A DNA stretch of 64,000 nt from Terrabacter aerolatus (GCF_007991735.1 NZ_BJYX01000010.1:80760-144759), one strand, 5' to 3'. Shown: positions 51,639-60,586, counted from the stretch's first letter. The notes: a model not told the origin generated them from the sequence alone. Numbers and translations are program-made.

Positions 51639-52781
51639 ATGTCTGTCGTCGCACTGCCCAGCCGGGACGCCATGCTCACGGCGCTGTCGAAGGTCAACGA
51701 CCCCGAGATCCGCAAGCCGATCACCGAGCTCGGCATGGTCAAGTCGGTCGAGATCGACGACGCCGGCAAGGTCGACCTCGCGATCTTCCTCACCGTCTCG
51801 GGCTGCCCCATGAAGGAGACCCTGACCAAGGACTCCAGCAACGCCCTCCTCGCGCTCGACGGCGTCACCTCGGTCGAGGTCGAGCTCGACGTCATGAGCG
51901 ACGAGCAGCGCGCCGAGCTGCGCTCGCAGCTGCGCGGCGGCGCCCCGGAGAAGGAGATCCCCTTCGCCAAGCCCAACAGCCTCACGCGGGTGTATGCCGT
52001 CGCGTCCGGCAAGGGCGGCGTCGGCAAGTCGTCGGTGACGGTCAACCTCGCTGCCGCGATGGCCGAGCAGGGCCTGCGCGTGGGCGTCGTCGACGCCGAC
52101 GTCTACGGGTTCTCGGTGCCGCGCATGCTCGGTGTCGAGCAGCGCCCGACGCAGGTCGACGACATGATCCTGCCGCCCATCAGCCACGACGTGAAGGTCA
52201 TCTCGATCGGCATGTTCGTCCCGGGCAACCAGCCGGTCGTGTGGCGTGGCCCGATGCTGCACCGCGCGCTCCAGCAGTTCCTCGGCGACGTCTTCTGGGG
52301 CGACCTCGACGTGCTGCTGCTCGACCTGCCGCCGGGCACCGGTGACATCGCGATCTCGGTCGCCCAGCTCATCCCCACGGCGGAGATCCTCGTCGTCACG
52401 ACGCCCCAGCAGGCTGCGGCCGAGGTGGCCGAGCGGGCCGGGTCCATCGCCCTGCAGACGCACCAGCGCGTCGTCGGCGTCATCGAGAACATGAGCTGGC
52501 TCGAGCTGCCCGACGGCACCCGCCAGGAGATCTTCGGCTCCGGTGGCGGCCAGGCCGTCGCGGACTCGCTGACCCGGAGCATCGGCTCGCCGGTCGAGCT
52601 CCTCGGACAGATCCCGCTCGACACGCGCCTGCGCGAGGGCGGCGACACCGGCACCCCGGTGGTGCTCGGTGACCCCGACACCGCGGCCGCCGTGGCGCTG
52701 CGTGGCATCGCGCGCAGCCTCGGTTCGCGTGCTCGCGGCCTCGCCGGCCGCTCGCTCGGCCTCACGCCCGCCGGCCGCTGA
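51639..52781 (+). CDS. mrp: Mrp/ApbC iron-sulfur carrier ATPase (380 aa)
   Basis: P-loop ATPase that loads Fe-S clusters onto client enzymes. An N-terminal DUF59/MIP18 domain (~1-95, with LTVSGCPMKET) precedes the ATPase, whose deviant Walker A is SGKGGVGKSSV (residues 123-133); VVDADVYGFSVPRMLG and LLLDLPPGTGD follow. The CxxC that holds the cluster in most Mrp proteins (ENMSxxxCPxC) is absent: here it reads ENMSWLELPDGT, as I recall for other actinobacteria. ATG 51639 (MSVVALP) fits a leaderless start; ATG 51630 would add MEH. Confidence 0.92.
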   Translation: MSVVALPSRDAMLTALSKVNDPEIRKPITELGMVKSVEIDDAGKVDLAIFLTVSGCPMKETLTKDSSNALLALDGVTSVEVELDVMSDEQRAELRSQLRGGAPEKEIPFAKPNSLTRVYAVASGKGGVGKSSVTVNLAAAMAEQGLRVGVVDADVYGFSVPRMLGVEQRPTQVDDMILPPISHDVKVISIGMFVPGNQPVVWRGPMLHRALQQFLGDVFWGDLDVLLLDLPPGTGDIAISVAQLIPTAEILVVTTPQQAAAEVAERAGSIALQTHQRVVGVIENMSWLELPDGTRQEIFGSGGGQAVADSLTRSIGSPVELLGQIPLDTRLREGGDTGTPVVLGDPDTAAAVALRGIARSLGSRARGLAGRSLGLTPAGR

Positions 52782-52786
52782 CCTGC

Positions 52787-52814
52787 GCGGGGGCCGCCCG
52801 AGGGCGTCCCCCGC
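52787..52814. terminator. Hairpin terminator between mrp and the ABC exporter
   Basis: 12-bp stem with one mismatch (52787-52798 and 52803-52814) between two convergent genes. Confidence 0.75.
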
Positions 52815-52828
52815 CTCTGCCGCTCTGG

Positions 52829-54658
52829 TCAGGCGAGGGAGTCGACCCAGGCCTGGTGCAGGTCGGAGTAGCGGCCGTCGCCGGAGGCGACGAGGTCGCT
52901 CGGCGTCCCGTCCTCGACGATGCGACCGTGCTCGAGCACGAGGACCCGGTCGGCGTTCTCCACGGTCGAGAGCCGGTGCGCGATGACGACGGCGGTGCGC
53001 CCGGCGAGGATGGTCCCGAGCGCCTGCTGCACCAGCCGCTCCGACGGGATGTCGAGCGATGACGTCGCCTCGTCGAGGATGAGCACTGCGGGGTCGGCCA
53101 AAAAGGCGCGGGCGAACGCGACGAGCTGCCGCTGCCCCGCGCTCAGCAGGCCGCCACGGTTGGACACCGGGGTGGCATACCCCTGCGGCAGTGCCTCGAT
53201 GAACTCGTGGGCGCCGAGCGAGCGCGCGGCGGCCTCGACCTGCTCGTCGCTGGCGTCGGGGCGCCCAAACCGGATGTTGTCGGCGATCGTGCCGCTGAAG
53301 AGGTAGTTCTCCTGCGTCACCATGACGACGGCCCGGTGCAGGTCCTCGGGGGCGAGACTCCTCAGGTCGATGCCGTCGAGCAGCACGGCGCCGTCCGTCG
53401 GGTCGTAGAAGCGCGTCGCCAGCTTGGCGATCGTGGTCTTGCCGGCGCCCGTCGTGCCGACGAGCGCCACCGTCTGCCCGGCCGGCACCGTGAGGTCGAG
53501 GCCGGGGAGCACGACCGAGCCCTCGACGTAGGCGAACCGGACGGCGTCGAACCGCACTTCGCCGCGCGGGTCGAGGAGCGGCACCGGGTCGGTGGGCGCC
53601 GGCACGTCGGGCACCTCCTCGAGCACACCGGACAGCTTCTCGAGGGCCGCGGAGGCGGACTGGAAGGTGTTGTAGAACTGCGAGATCTCCATCATCGGCT
53701 CGAAGAACTGGCGCAGGTAGAGCAGGAAGGCCGCCAGCACGCCGACGGTGACCTCACCGTGATAGGCGAGGTAGCCGCCGTAGAGCAGGACCGCGGCGAT
53801 CGTGACGTTGCCGATGAGGCGGATGCCCGGCATGAACCAGGCGACGAGGCGGAAGGCGACGAGGTTGGCCCGGCGGTACTCGTCGTTGACGTCGTCGAAG
53901 ATCGCCTGGTTGCGCGGCTCGCGGCGGAAGGCCTGCACGGCCCGGATGCCGTTCATCGACTCGACGAAGTGGACGATGACGAGCGCGACCTTCTCGCGCG
54001 TGGCCCGGTAGCTGCGGGCCGACTCCTTGCGGAACCAGTTGGTGAGCAGGACGAGAGCAGGCCCGCAGAGGAGGGCGACGACGCCGAGCTTGACGTCGAG
54101 CACGAGCAGCAGCACGGAGGTGCCGACGAGGGTCAGGGCTGCCGTGACGAGGCCGTCGAAGCCGCTCTCGAGCATCTCGTAGATGGCGTCGACGTCGGAG
54201 GTCTGGCGGGAGATGACGCGACCCGAGGTGTACCGGTCGTGGAAGGCCGGGCTGAGCACCTGGAAGTGCCGGAAGACGCGCCGCCGGATCGACAGGAGGA
54301 TGTCCTGGCCCATGACGCCGGACCGGACGAGGAAGAGGTTGCGCGCGATGGCCTGGGTCACCGTGGCCACGAGCACGAGACCGACGACGAGCAGCAGCGG
54401 CTCGAGGTCGCCGGACGCCCGGATCGGCGGGATGCCGGTGTCGATGCCCTCCTTGACGAGGTAGGGGATGGACAGCCGGGCGGCGTTCTCGACGACGACC
54501 ACGACCATGAGCCACCACAGCGCTCGTCGCCACGGGCGCAGCAGCTCGCGCAGGAGCCGTCTGGAGCGGCCGGCGAGGCGGGTCGACGTCTCGGCCGTCA
54601 GCTCGCCCTCGATGTCGTCCGACGCGACACCGCGCCACTGCTGGGTCGAGGTGCTCAT
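52829..54658 (-). CDS. ABC exporter half-transporter, consensus ATPase site (609 aa)
   Basis: Type IV-fold exporter half: six membrane helices in residues ~45-340, then an ATPase domain with Walker A GTTGAGKTTIAK, signature LLSAGQRQLV, Walker B LILDEATSSLD with the catalytic Glu, and the switch His in AHRLSTV. Together with the upstream half it forms a heterodimeric multidrug/lipid-type exporter. Its ATG overlaps the stop of the partner by four bases. The substrate is unknown. Confidence 0.93.
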   Translation of the reverse strand: MSTSTQQWRGVASDDIEGELTAETSTRLAGRSRRLLRELLRPWRRALWWLMVVVVVENAARLSIPYLVKEGIDTGIPPIRASGDLEPLLLVVGLVLVATVTQAIARNLFLVRSGVMGQDILLSIRRRVFRHFQVLSPAFHDRYTSGRVISRQTSDVDAIYEMLESGFDGLVTAALTLVGTSVLLLVLDVKLGVVALLCGPALVLLTNWFRKESARSYRATREKVALVIVHFVESMNGIRAVQAFRREPRNQAIFDDVNDEYRRANLVAFRLVAWFMPGIRLIGNVTIAAVLLYGGYLAYHGEVTVGVLAAFLLYLRQFFEPMMEISQFYNTFQSASAALEKLSGVLEEVPDVPAPTDPVPLLDPRGEVRFDAVRFAYVEGSVVLPGLDLTVPAGQTVALVGTTGAGKTTIAKLATRFYDPTDGAVLLDGIDLRSLAPEDLHRAVVMVTQENYLFSGTIADNIRFGRPDASDEQVEAAARSLGAHEFIEALPQGYATPVSNRGGLLSAGQRQLVAFARAFLADPAVLILDEATSSLDIPSERLVQQALGTILAGRTAVVIAHRLSTVENADRVLVLEHGRIVEDGTPSDLVASGDGRYSDLHQAWVDSLA

Positions 54659-56505
54659 GCGCGGGCCCCTTCGTTCGTGGGGGCTCCGGAGGCACCGGCG
54701 GTGCGACCGGCCGCACGGGGAGCTGCGGTCGGCGCGTCAGGATCGGCCGGCGGCACCGGGTCGGCCGCGAGCAGGTCGCGGTAGGCCGGGACGGTCTCGA
54801 GCAGCTCCCGGTGGGTGCCGACGTGGGTGATGGTGCCGTGCTCGAGCAGGGCGACCCGGTCGGCGAGCAGCACCGTCGAGGCCCGGTGTGCGACGACGAG
54901 GCCGGTGGTCTCGGACAGCACGTTGGACAGGGCCTCCTCGACGAGCTTCTCGGTGTGCACGTCGAGCGCCGACAGGGTGTCGTCGAGCACGAGCACCGCG
55001 GGTTGCGCCAGGACGGCCCTGGCCAGGGCCAGGCGCTGACGCTGCCCACCGGACAACGAGAGCCCCTGCTCCCCGATGCGGGTGTCCAGACCCCACGGCA
55101 GGTCGTGGACGAAGCCCGCCTGCGCGATCTCGAGCGCGGCGAGCACGTCGTCCTCGTCGGCATCGGACCGGCCGAGGGTGACGTTCTCTCGGGCGCTCAT
55201 CGAGAAGAGCGTCGGCTCCTCGAAGGCCGTGGCGACGAGGCTGCGCAGGACCGCGAGGTCGAGGTCGCGCACGTCGACGCCGTCGATGGTGACCCGGCCG
55301 CCCGTGACGTCGAACAGACGCGGCACGAGGGCGGTCAGGGCGGTCTTGCCGGAGCCGGTGGCGCCGACGAGGGCGAGCGTCTGCCCCGGCGCCACGTCGA
55401 GGTTGACGTCACGCAGCACCGGCTGGTCCGGGTCGTCGGGGAAGGCGAAGTGGACGTGCTCGAAGCGCAGGTGCCCGCGCGGGCTCCGCACCCGCTGGTC
55501 ACCGGCGACGATGTCGGGCTCGGTGTCGAAGATCTCGAGGACGCGCGCGGCCGCCGTCATGGCCTCCTGCGCCATCGCGAGGATGACCCCCAGCGAGGAG
55601 ACCGGCCACACGAGCGAGAGCAGGAGGGTGATGAAGGCGACGAGCTCCCCCGGTGTCAGGGCGCCCCGACCGACACCGATGGCGCCGAGCAGGAGCACGA
55701 CGACGACGGCGAGGTTGGGGATGACCTCGAGGAAGGTCCAGAACTTCGCCGAGAGCCGCACCTTGTCGAGACTCGTCGCCCGCAGCTCGAGCGCCGCCTC
55801 GTCGTAGCGGCGGGCCATGTGGTCGCTGCGGCCGAACGACTTGATGACCCGGATGCCGACGGCGCCCTCCTCGGCCTGGGTCGCGAGGTCGCCCTGCTGG
55901 TCCTGGACCCGCCGCGACACGACGACGTAGGCCTTCTCGAACCGCATCGAGAGCCAGACGATCGGCGCTGCCGTCGCGGCCACGACGAGGCCGAGCGGCC
56001 AGTACATCGTCAGGAGCACGATCGTGACGACGACGACCTGCAGGATGTTGACGACGAGGAAGAGCAGCCCGAAGCCGCTGAACCGCCGGATCGCCGACAG
56101 GTCGGTGGTGACGCGCGAGAGCAGCTGCCCGGACTGCCACCGGGAGTGGAAGCTCATGGGCAGGGCCTGCAGCCGCTCGTAGAGGTCGCGGCGCAGGTCC
56201 GTCTCGAGCCCGAGCACGGCGTTGGACTGCACCCACCGGCGCACGAAGATCAGCACGGCCTCGAGCACCCCGAGCGCCAGGGCCAGCAGGCCGAGCGGCA
56301 GGACCGGGGCCAGCTCGTGCCGCGTGATCGGCCCGTCGATGATGGCACGGGTGACGAGCGGGATGGCGATCGTCAGCCCGACTCCCGCGAGGGAGACGGC
56401 GAACATGACGACGAGGGACCACCGGTGGGGCCGGAGGTAGCCGCGAAGGCGCCACAGCGACCGGACGGAGGCGGGCGGGTGCGAAGTCGGGTCAGCAGGC
56501 ATCAA
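54655..56505 (-). CDS. ABC exporter half-transporter, degenerate ATPase site (616 aa)
   Basis: Partner half of the exporter. Six membrane helices (~35-320), ATPase with Walker A GATGSGKTALT, signature LSLSGGQRQRLALARA and Walker B VLVLDDTLSALD, where Asp replaces the catalytic Glu. One weakened and one consensus site is the known pattern of heterodimeric exporters such as TM287/288 and BmrCD. Start: the TTG at 56505 lies six bases after TATCGT, fitting leaderless transcription; ATG 56502 is next. No ribosome site is visible. The C-terminal ~40 residues are Pro/Ala-rich. Confidence 0.92.
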   Translation of the reverse strand: MMPADPTSHPPASVRSLWRLRGYLRPHRWSLVVMFAVSLAGVGLTIAIPLVTRAIIDGPITRHELAPVLPLGLLALALGVLEAVLIFVRRWVQSNAVLGLETDLRRDLYERLQALPMSFHSRWQSGQLLSRVTTDLSAIRRFSGFGLLFLVVNILQVVVVTIVLLTMYWPLGLVVAATAAPIVWLSMRFEKAYVVVSRRVQDQQGDLATQAEEGAVGIRVIKSFGRSDHMARRYDEAALELRATSLDKVRLSAKFWTFLEVIPNLAVVVVLLLGAIGVGRGALTPGELVAFITLLLSLVWPVSSLGVILAMAQEAMTAAARVLEIFDTEPDIVAGDQRVRSPRGHLRFEHVHFAFPDDPDQPVLRDVNLDVAPGQTLALVGATGSGKTALTALVPRLFDVTGGRVTIDGVDVRDLDLAVLRSLVATAFEEPTLFSMSARENVTLGRSDADEDDVLAALEIAQAGFVHDLPWGLDTRIGEQGLSLSGGQRQRLALARAVLAQPAVLVLDDTLSALDVHTEKLVEEALSNVLSETTGLVVAHRASTVLLADRVALLEHGTITHVGTHRELLETVPAYRDLLAADPVPPADPDAPTAAPRAAGRTAGASGAPTNEGARA

Positions 56506-56511
56506 GGAGTG

Positions 56512-56517
56512 ACGATA
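56512..56517 (-). promoter_or_regulatory. -10 box of leaderless ABC exporter operon
   Basis: TATCGT ends six bases before TTG 56505 and nine before ATG 56502. Confidence 0.4.
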
Positions 56518-56555
56518 ACCCCGTCGTCCGACAATGATGCCTCTGGGTCAGAGAT

Positions 56556-56912
56556 TCAGGTCGCTTCGCTGTCCCAGGGGGTCGGCACCGACGGGTCGTG
56601 GCCGCGCGGGGTGCTCACCGGCTTGTCCACCGCGGGGTTCGGCTCGAGGTCCTCCTCGGGCGGGGACGAGAGGGCGTCGCGGACGATCTTGCGCGGGTCG
56701 TACTGGCGCGGGTCGTAGGCCCGCCAGTCGACGTCGGAGAACTCCGGGCCCATCTCGTCCTTGAGCTGCTGCTTGGCCCGATCGGCCATGCCGCGTGCCT
56801 GGCGGACGAACTTGCCGAACTTCGCGGCGTACTCGGGCAGACGCTCCGGACCCAGGATGAGGATCGCGAGCACACCCAGCAGGAGCAGCTCCCACCCGTT
56901 GATGTCGAACAC
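56556..56912 (-). CDS. tatB: Sec-independent translocase protein TatB (118 aa)
   Basis: Subunit of the twin-arginine translocase receptor. One N-terminal membrane helix (WELLLLGVLAILILGPERLP) with the family Gly-Pro after it, an amphipathic helix (YAAKFGKFVRQARGMADRAK), and a Pro/Asp-rich cytoplasmic tail. Length fits TatB rather than TatA. A GTG at 56912 is used, with GAGGGA upstream. It sits between htrA and the ABC exporter, matching the mycobacterial sigE-rseA-htrA-tatB order. It would serve the Tat substrates seen at 31.6, 45.1 and 46.1 kb. Confidence 0.92.
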   Translation of the reverse strand: MFDINGWELLLLGVLAILILGPERLPEYAAKFGKFVRQARGMADRAKQQLKDEMGPEFSDVDWRAYDPRQYDPRKIVRDALSSPPEEDLEPNPAVDKPVSTPRGHDPSVPTPWDSEAT

Positions 56913-56967
56913 AGTCCCTCGCTTCCACGCGTACCGGCTGCGCCATCCTACGGTGGCGCGTCCAGGG

Positions 56968-58527
56968 CTACTTGGCCGGATCGGCCTCGAGGGTCATCCG
57001 CAGGTCGAGCTCCTGGCCGTCGCGCTGCACCTTGAGGCTCACGGTGTCGCCGACGGCCCGCGCGCGGATCGAGACGATGAGCTGGTCCGGGGTCCGGATG
57101 CGCTTGCCCTCGAACCCGATGATGACGTCCCCGGGCTTGACCCCGGCCTTGGCGGCCGGACCTCCGGCGCTGACGGCGCCGGCCTTGTCGTCGACCTGGG
57201 CGCCCTCCCCCGTGAAGGTGCGGTCGAGGCTGACGCCGATGATCGGGTGGGTGGCCTTGCCGGTGGCGATGAGCTGGTCGGCGGTGCGCCGGGCCTGGTC
57301 GCTCGGGATCGCGAAGCCGAGCCCGATGCTGCCACCGGTCGAGCCGCTCGTTCCCGGCACCCGGGCGATGGCGCTGTTGACGCCGATGACCTTGCCGGTC
57401 ATGTCGAGCAGCGGGCCACCGGAGTTGCCGGGGTTGATGGCCGCGTCGGTCTGGATGGCGTTGATGTACGAGGCCTCGCCGGGGTCGCCCGGCTGCACGG
57501 GCCGGTTCAGGGCGCTGACGATGCCCGTCGTCACGGTCTGGTCCAGACCGAGGGGCGCACCGACCGCGATGACCTGGTCGCCGACGACGACCTTGTCGGA
57601 CGGCCCGAGCGTCAGGGGTTTGAGGTCGGTCCGGCCGATCTTGAGCACGGCGAGGTCGTAGCTCGAGTCGCGACCGACGATCGTGGCCTTCTCCGTGTCG
57701 CCGTTGCTGAGCACGACCTCGATGTCACCGTTGACGCCCGGCTCGACGACGTGGTTGTTGGTGAGCACGTGACCCAAGGCGTCGAGCACGAAGCCGGAGC
57801 CGGTCGCCGAGCCCTCGCTGCCGCCGTCGACCTTGATCGTGACGACGCTGGGCAGGGCGTTGGCCGCGATGTTGGCGACCGACCCGACGGGTCGCTGCGT
57901 CGCGCCCGGACCGGGCTCGGGAAGGGTCGAGCCGCCGACGGTGAGGCCGCCGTCGACGAGCTGGCTGACGACGCCGCCGACGACGCCCGAGAGCAGGCAC
58001 AGGGCGACGACCCCCGCCGCCAGTCGGCCGCGGCCGCGTCGCCGTGACGCCGGGTCCTCGGCCTGGGCGACGCCCCCGGGAGCGACGGTCGCCGGTTCGC
58101 CGCCGGGCGCCGCCGGCACGGGGCCGAGGTATGCCGGGTGCTGGGCACTGCTGTGCGCGCTCGCGACGGGCGGGGCCGGGTCGGCGGCAGGCGCGGGGCC
58201 GGGCGGCGCGTAGGCGGAGCGGTGCACCTCCTCGGCGCGGGCATCGGCGCGGTCGCTGCCCCACGAGGAGTCGGCGCGCACCGGGACGCCGGCACCCTCG
58301 GTGGGGTGCTCGCCCCCGAAGACGTCGAACCACGCATCGTCACCGGACGACTGAGGACCGGTGGACGGGATGGCGCGGGTGTCGCTGAGGTCGATGATGC
58401 CGGTGCGGTCCGGGACCCCAGCCGGAGGCACCGGTCCGGCGCCGGCCGACGTCGCCTGTCCGGGCGCAGCCGGCGGCTCGGGGGCTGCCGTGGGGTCGGG
58501 GCCCGGCGTCGTCGGCTCGTCGTTCAT
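56968..58527 (-). CDS. htrA: Membrane-anchored HtrA-type serine protease with PDZ domain (519 aa)
   Basis: Envelope quality-control protease. A ~165-residue Pro/Ala-rich cytoplasmic segment, one membrane helix (~169-191), then the trypsin-like domain with His259 (TNNHVV), Asp291 (SYDLAVL) and Ser369 (NPGNSGGPL), and one PDZ domain (~425-515). ATG 58527 overlaps the anti-sigma stop by four bases, so sigE, the anti-sigma gene and htrA form one operon. In mycobacteria the protease acts with SigE in envelope stress; the same is likely here. Confidence 0.95.
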   Translation of the reverse strand: MNDEPTTPGPDPTAAPEPPAAPGQATSAGAGPVPPAGVPDRTGIIDLSDTRAIPSTGPQSSGDDAWFDVFGGEHPTEGAGVPVRADSSWGSDRADARAEEVHRSAYAPPGPAPAADPAPPVASAHSSAQHPAYLGPVPAAPGGEPATVAPGGVAQAEDPASRRRGRGRLAAGVVALCLLSGVVGGVVSQLVDGGLTVGGSTLPEPGPGATQRPVGSVANIAANALPSVVTIKVDGGSEGSATGSGFVLDALGHVLTNNHVVEPGVNGDIEVVLSNGDTEKATIVGRDSSYDLAVLKIGRTDLKPLTLGPSDKVVVGDQVIAVGAPLGLDQTVTTGIVSALNRPVQPGDPGEASYINAIQTDAAINPGNSGGPLLDMTGKVIGVNSAIARVPGTSGSTGGSIGLGFAIPSDQARRTADQLIATGKATHPIIGVSLDRTFTGEGAQVDDKAGAVSAGGPAAKAGVKPGDVIIGFEGKRIRTPDQLIVSIRARAVGDTVSLKVQRDGQELDLRMTLEADPAK

Positions 58528-59234
58528 GGACCCGATTGTGCCGAACGCACGTTGATGACCCGCGCGGGGGCCACGACCCCGTTCACGGTGCCGAGCGCCC
58601 GCGTCGAGGCAGGCGTGGTCACGACCCAGTAGGGCACGTTGTCGGAGCCGAGATCGCGGGTGGACCGGGAGTCACGCGTCACCGGGGCGACCCGGTCGCC
58701 GGGCAGCACGGAACCGCCGAAGTTCACGGCGGTGACGGAGCTGTCTCCGAAGCTGGCGACCGGACCGCGGACCGACGGGACGCGTGAACCGGGCACCGGG
58801 GCGATGGCGAGGCCCCAGGCCGCCGCGACGGACGCCCCGGCGGCGATCGAGGCCACGACCGCTGCGCGCATGGGCGAGCGGTGCAGGGCGGGAGCCGTCG
58901 GTCGCACGGTGGGCACGGGGTCGTAGGACGGGGCGGACGGCATACGCAGACCCGGAGGCGGCAGCGGGATGCGCGGCGCCCTGGTGTCCCGCACGGGAGC
59001 GGGAGCGGGCTGCGGCTCACCCGAGGGCGCCGCGCCCAGGCCCATGAGGGAGGTCCGCAGGCTCATCGGCACGCCGGTGTCGGAGCGCAGGGCAGCCACG
59101 ATGCGCCGCTCCTGGTCGGCCGCCGCCCGGCAGACGGTGCAGCAGACGAGGTGCTTGTCGTAGAGGTGCAGCATCGCCGGCGGCAGGGCGCGGTCGACGT
59201 AGGCGCGGACGTATCCCTTGAGGTGCGGCGTCAC
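58524..59234 (-). CDS. rseA: Zinc-finger anti-sigma factor, RseA type (236 aa)
   Basis: Transmembrane or membrane-associated inhibitor of the ECF sigma factor encoded just upstream. The ZAS motif H-x3-C-x2-C is present as HLVCCTVC (about residues 25-32), preceded by a helix LKGYVRAYVDRALPPAML. A Pro-rich linker leads to a hydrophobic segment (MRAAVVASIAAGASVAAAWGLAIAP, ~135-158) and an outer domain of ~75 residues, so it may span the membrane, unlike the soluble mycobacterial RseA. The GTG at 59234 has GGAGG seven bases upstream; 19 bp separate it from sigE. Confidence 0.88.
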   Translation of the reverse strand: MTPHLKGYVRAYVDRALPPAMLHLYDKHLVCCTVCRAAADQERRIVAALRSDTGVPMSLRTSLMGLGAAPSGEPQPAPAPVRDTRAPRIPLPPPGLRMPSAPSYDPVPTVRPTAPALHRSPMRAAVVASIAAGASVAAAWGLAIAPVPGSRVPSVRGPVASFGDSSVTAVNFGGSVLPGDRVAPVTRDSRSTRDLGSDNVPYWVVTTPASTRALGTVNGVVAPARVINVRSAQSGP

Positions 59235-59253
59235 GACATCACCTCCGGGCGCA

Positions 59254-59913
59254 TCAGCGTGAGCTCGCCGCGACTCGGCGGCCGGGAAGGCGCAGGCCGG
59301 CGCGCGCGGCCCGCGACTCGGGCTTGGCCGGACGGGCCGCAGCGGCGACCTCGGGTGCGCGGTGGGCGAGCGCCTCACGCAGCTGGGCACGGCCACGGTG
59401 GATGCGCGAGCGGACGGTGCCGAGCTTGACGCCGAGGGTCGCGCTGATCTCCTCGTAGGACAGGCCCTCGATGTCGCACAGGACGACCGCGGCGCGGAAC
59501 TCCGGCGCCAGGGCGTCGAGCGCACGCTGCACGTCGTCGTCGAAACGGGCGTCGTGGTAGGTCTGCTCGGGACCCTTCTCGAAGCTCGGGAGGCGGCCTG
59601 CGGCGTCGTCCGGGAGCGAGTCGAAGCGGATCCGCTGCTTGCGGCGCATCTTGTCGAGGAAGACGTTCGTCGTGATGCGGTGGAGCCAGCCCTCGAAGGT
59701 GCCCGGCTGGTAGGAGTGCAGTGACCGGAAGACCCGCACGAAGACGTCGTGGGTCAGGTCCTCGGCGTCGTGCGGGTTGCCCGTGAGGCGGTACGCCAGG
59801 CGGTAGACGCGCGCCGAGTGCTGCTCGACGATCTCCTCCCAGGTGGGAGGAGTCCACGTCGAGTCGGCCTGCTCCACCGAGGTGGGAGAGGTGGACGTCA
59901 CGCTGGTGCTCAC
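59254..59913 (-). CDS. sigE: ECF RNA polymerase sigma factor SigE (219 aa)
   Basis: Extracytoplasmic-stress sigma factor. Region 2 (~28-95) has [29 protein letters not shown] and [19 protein letters not shown]; region 4 (~128-180) has [48 protein letters not shown]. The tail is Ala/Arg-rich. The GTG at 59913 is the start; the ribosome site is weak (AAAGG ten bases away). It is followed by its anti-sigma gene and htrA. A SigE-type promoter 40 bp upstream suggests self-activation. Confidence 0.95.
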   Translation of the reverse strand: MSTSVTSTSPTSVEQADSTWTPPTWEEIVEQHSARVYRLAYRLTGNPHDAEDLTHDVFVRVFRSLHSYQPGTFEGWLHRITTNVFLDKMRRKQRIRFDSLPDDAAGRLPSFEKGPEQTYHDARFDDDVQRALDALAPEFRAAVVLCDIEGLSYEEISATLGVKLGTVRSRIHRGRAQLREALAHRAPEVAAAARPAKPESRAARAGLRLPGRRVAASSR

Positions 59914-59952
59914 AGGGGGCCGGGCCTTTCAGGCTGAGGGTTCAACGACAAG

Positions 59953-59978
59953 AACGCCGTCTGTCCGTCTTTCGTTCC
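59953..59978 (-). promoter_or_regulatory. ECF-type (SigE) autoregulated promoter of sigE
   Basis: On the minus strand GGAAC (59974-59978) and CGTT (59953-59956) are 17 bp apart, the consensus of SigE-type promoters. It lies 40 bp before the sigE start, so the operon is probably turned on by its own sigma factor. Confidence 0.7.
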
Positions 59979-60055
59979 CACCGATGGTCTCGGATGGGCC
60001 TGTCCCGTCGCCAGCCGGAACCTGTGGTTTCGCTGTGGAGGGGCCAGGTCGGGCG

Positions 60056-60514
60056 TCACGGGGCCTGCTCGCTCCCGTCGTGCGGCACCGCCTCGTGGTG
60101 GGGGCGCCCGTGCGTGCGGCGGTCCTCCTTCATCTCCGCCTCGAAGAGGTGTCGGCGCCCACCGACGAGGTCGTCGCGCGCCGCGGCCTCGAGGTGCTTG
60201 AAGGTGGCGTAGTAGTCGTCGTCGTACTCCTCGACGATCTGGAAGGTCCACCGTCCCTGGACGACGTTGCGTCCGACGAGCTCGGTCTGCAGCCGGTCGG
60301 CCAGCTCGCCGTGCCCGGCCTCGCGGAACAGGTCGACCGCCTCGCCGAGGGTGAGGTCGGCCATGCCGGAGAGGCGGTGGAAGCCGTACAGGTGGCCACG
60401 CGCGTCCTCGACGACCTCGAGGGCCTCGGAGAGCTTGCCGAGGGCCTCCACCGTCGCGTCGTCGACGCCCTTCGGACGCCGGTGCTCGCGGGTCGGTCGG
60501 TCCTTGTCGTCCAT
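60056..60514 (-). CDS. Conserved hypothetical protein (152 aa)
   Basis: Unknown function. A charged start (MDDKDRPTREHRRPKG) is followed by helices (VEALGKLSEALEVVEDARGHLYGFHRL, LGEAVDLFREAGHGELADRL) and a Tyr/Asp-rich segment (FQIVEEYDDDYYATFKHLE), ending in a His-rich tail. No membrane segment or signal peptide. AAGGAGTGGGTC before ATG 60514 is a good ribosome site. It is divergent from the O-methyltransferase, with a 9-6-9 inverted repeat between them, and convergent with nothing: sigE follows in the same direction. Confidence 0.75.
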   Translation of the reverse strand: MDDKDRPTREHRRPKGVDDATVEALGKLSEALEVVEDARGHLYGFHRLSGMADLTLGEAVDLFREAGHGELADRLQTELVGRNVVQGRWTFQIVEEYDDDYYATFKHLEAAARDDLVGGRRHLFEAEMKEDRRTHGRPHHEAVPHDGSEQAP

Positions 60515-60562
60515 GACCCACTCCTTACCCTCTCGGGGACGACGGCGTGCCGAGTGCGCCCG

Positions 60563-60586
60563 GTTCGTCACAGTAGGGTGACGAAC
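60563..60586. promoter_or_regulatory. Perfect 9-6-9 inverted repeat overlapping the methyltransferase promoter
   Basis: GTTCGTCAC (60563-60571) and GTGACGAAC (60578-60586) pair perfectly around AGTAGG. The -10 TAGGGT (60574-60579) lies inside it and the ATG follows directly at 60587, so a bound repressor would block both transcription and a leaderless start. The hypothetical gene on the other side begins 48 bp away and could share it. Confidence 0.65.
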
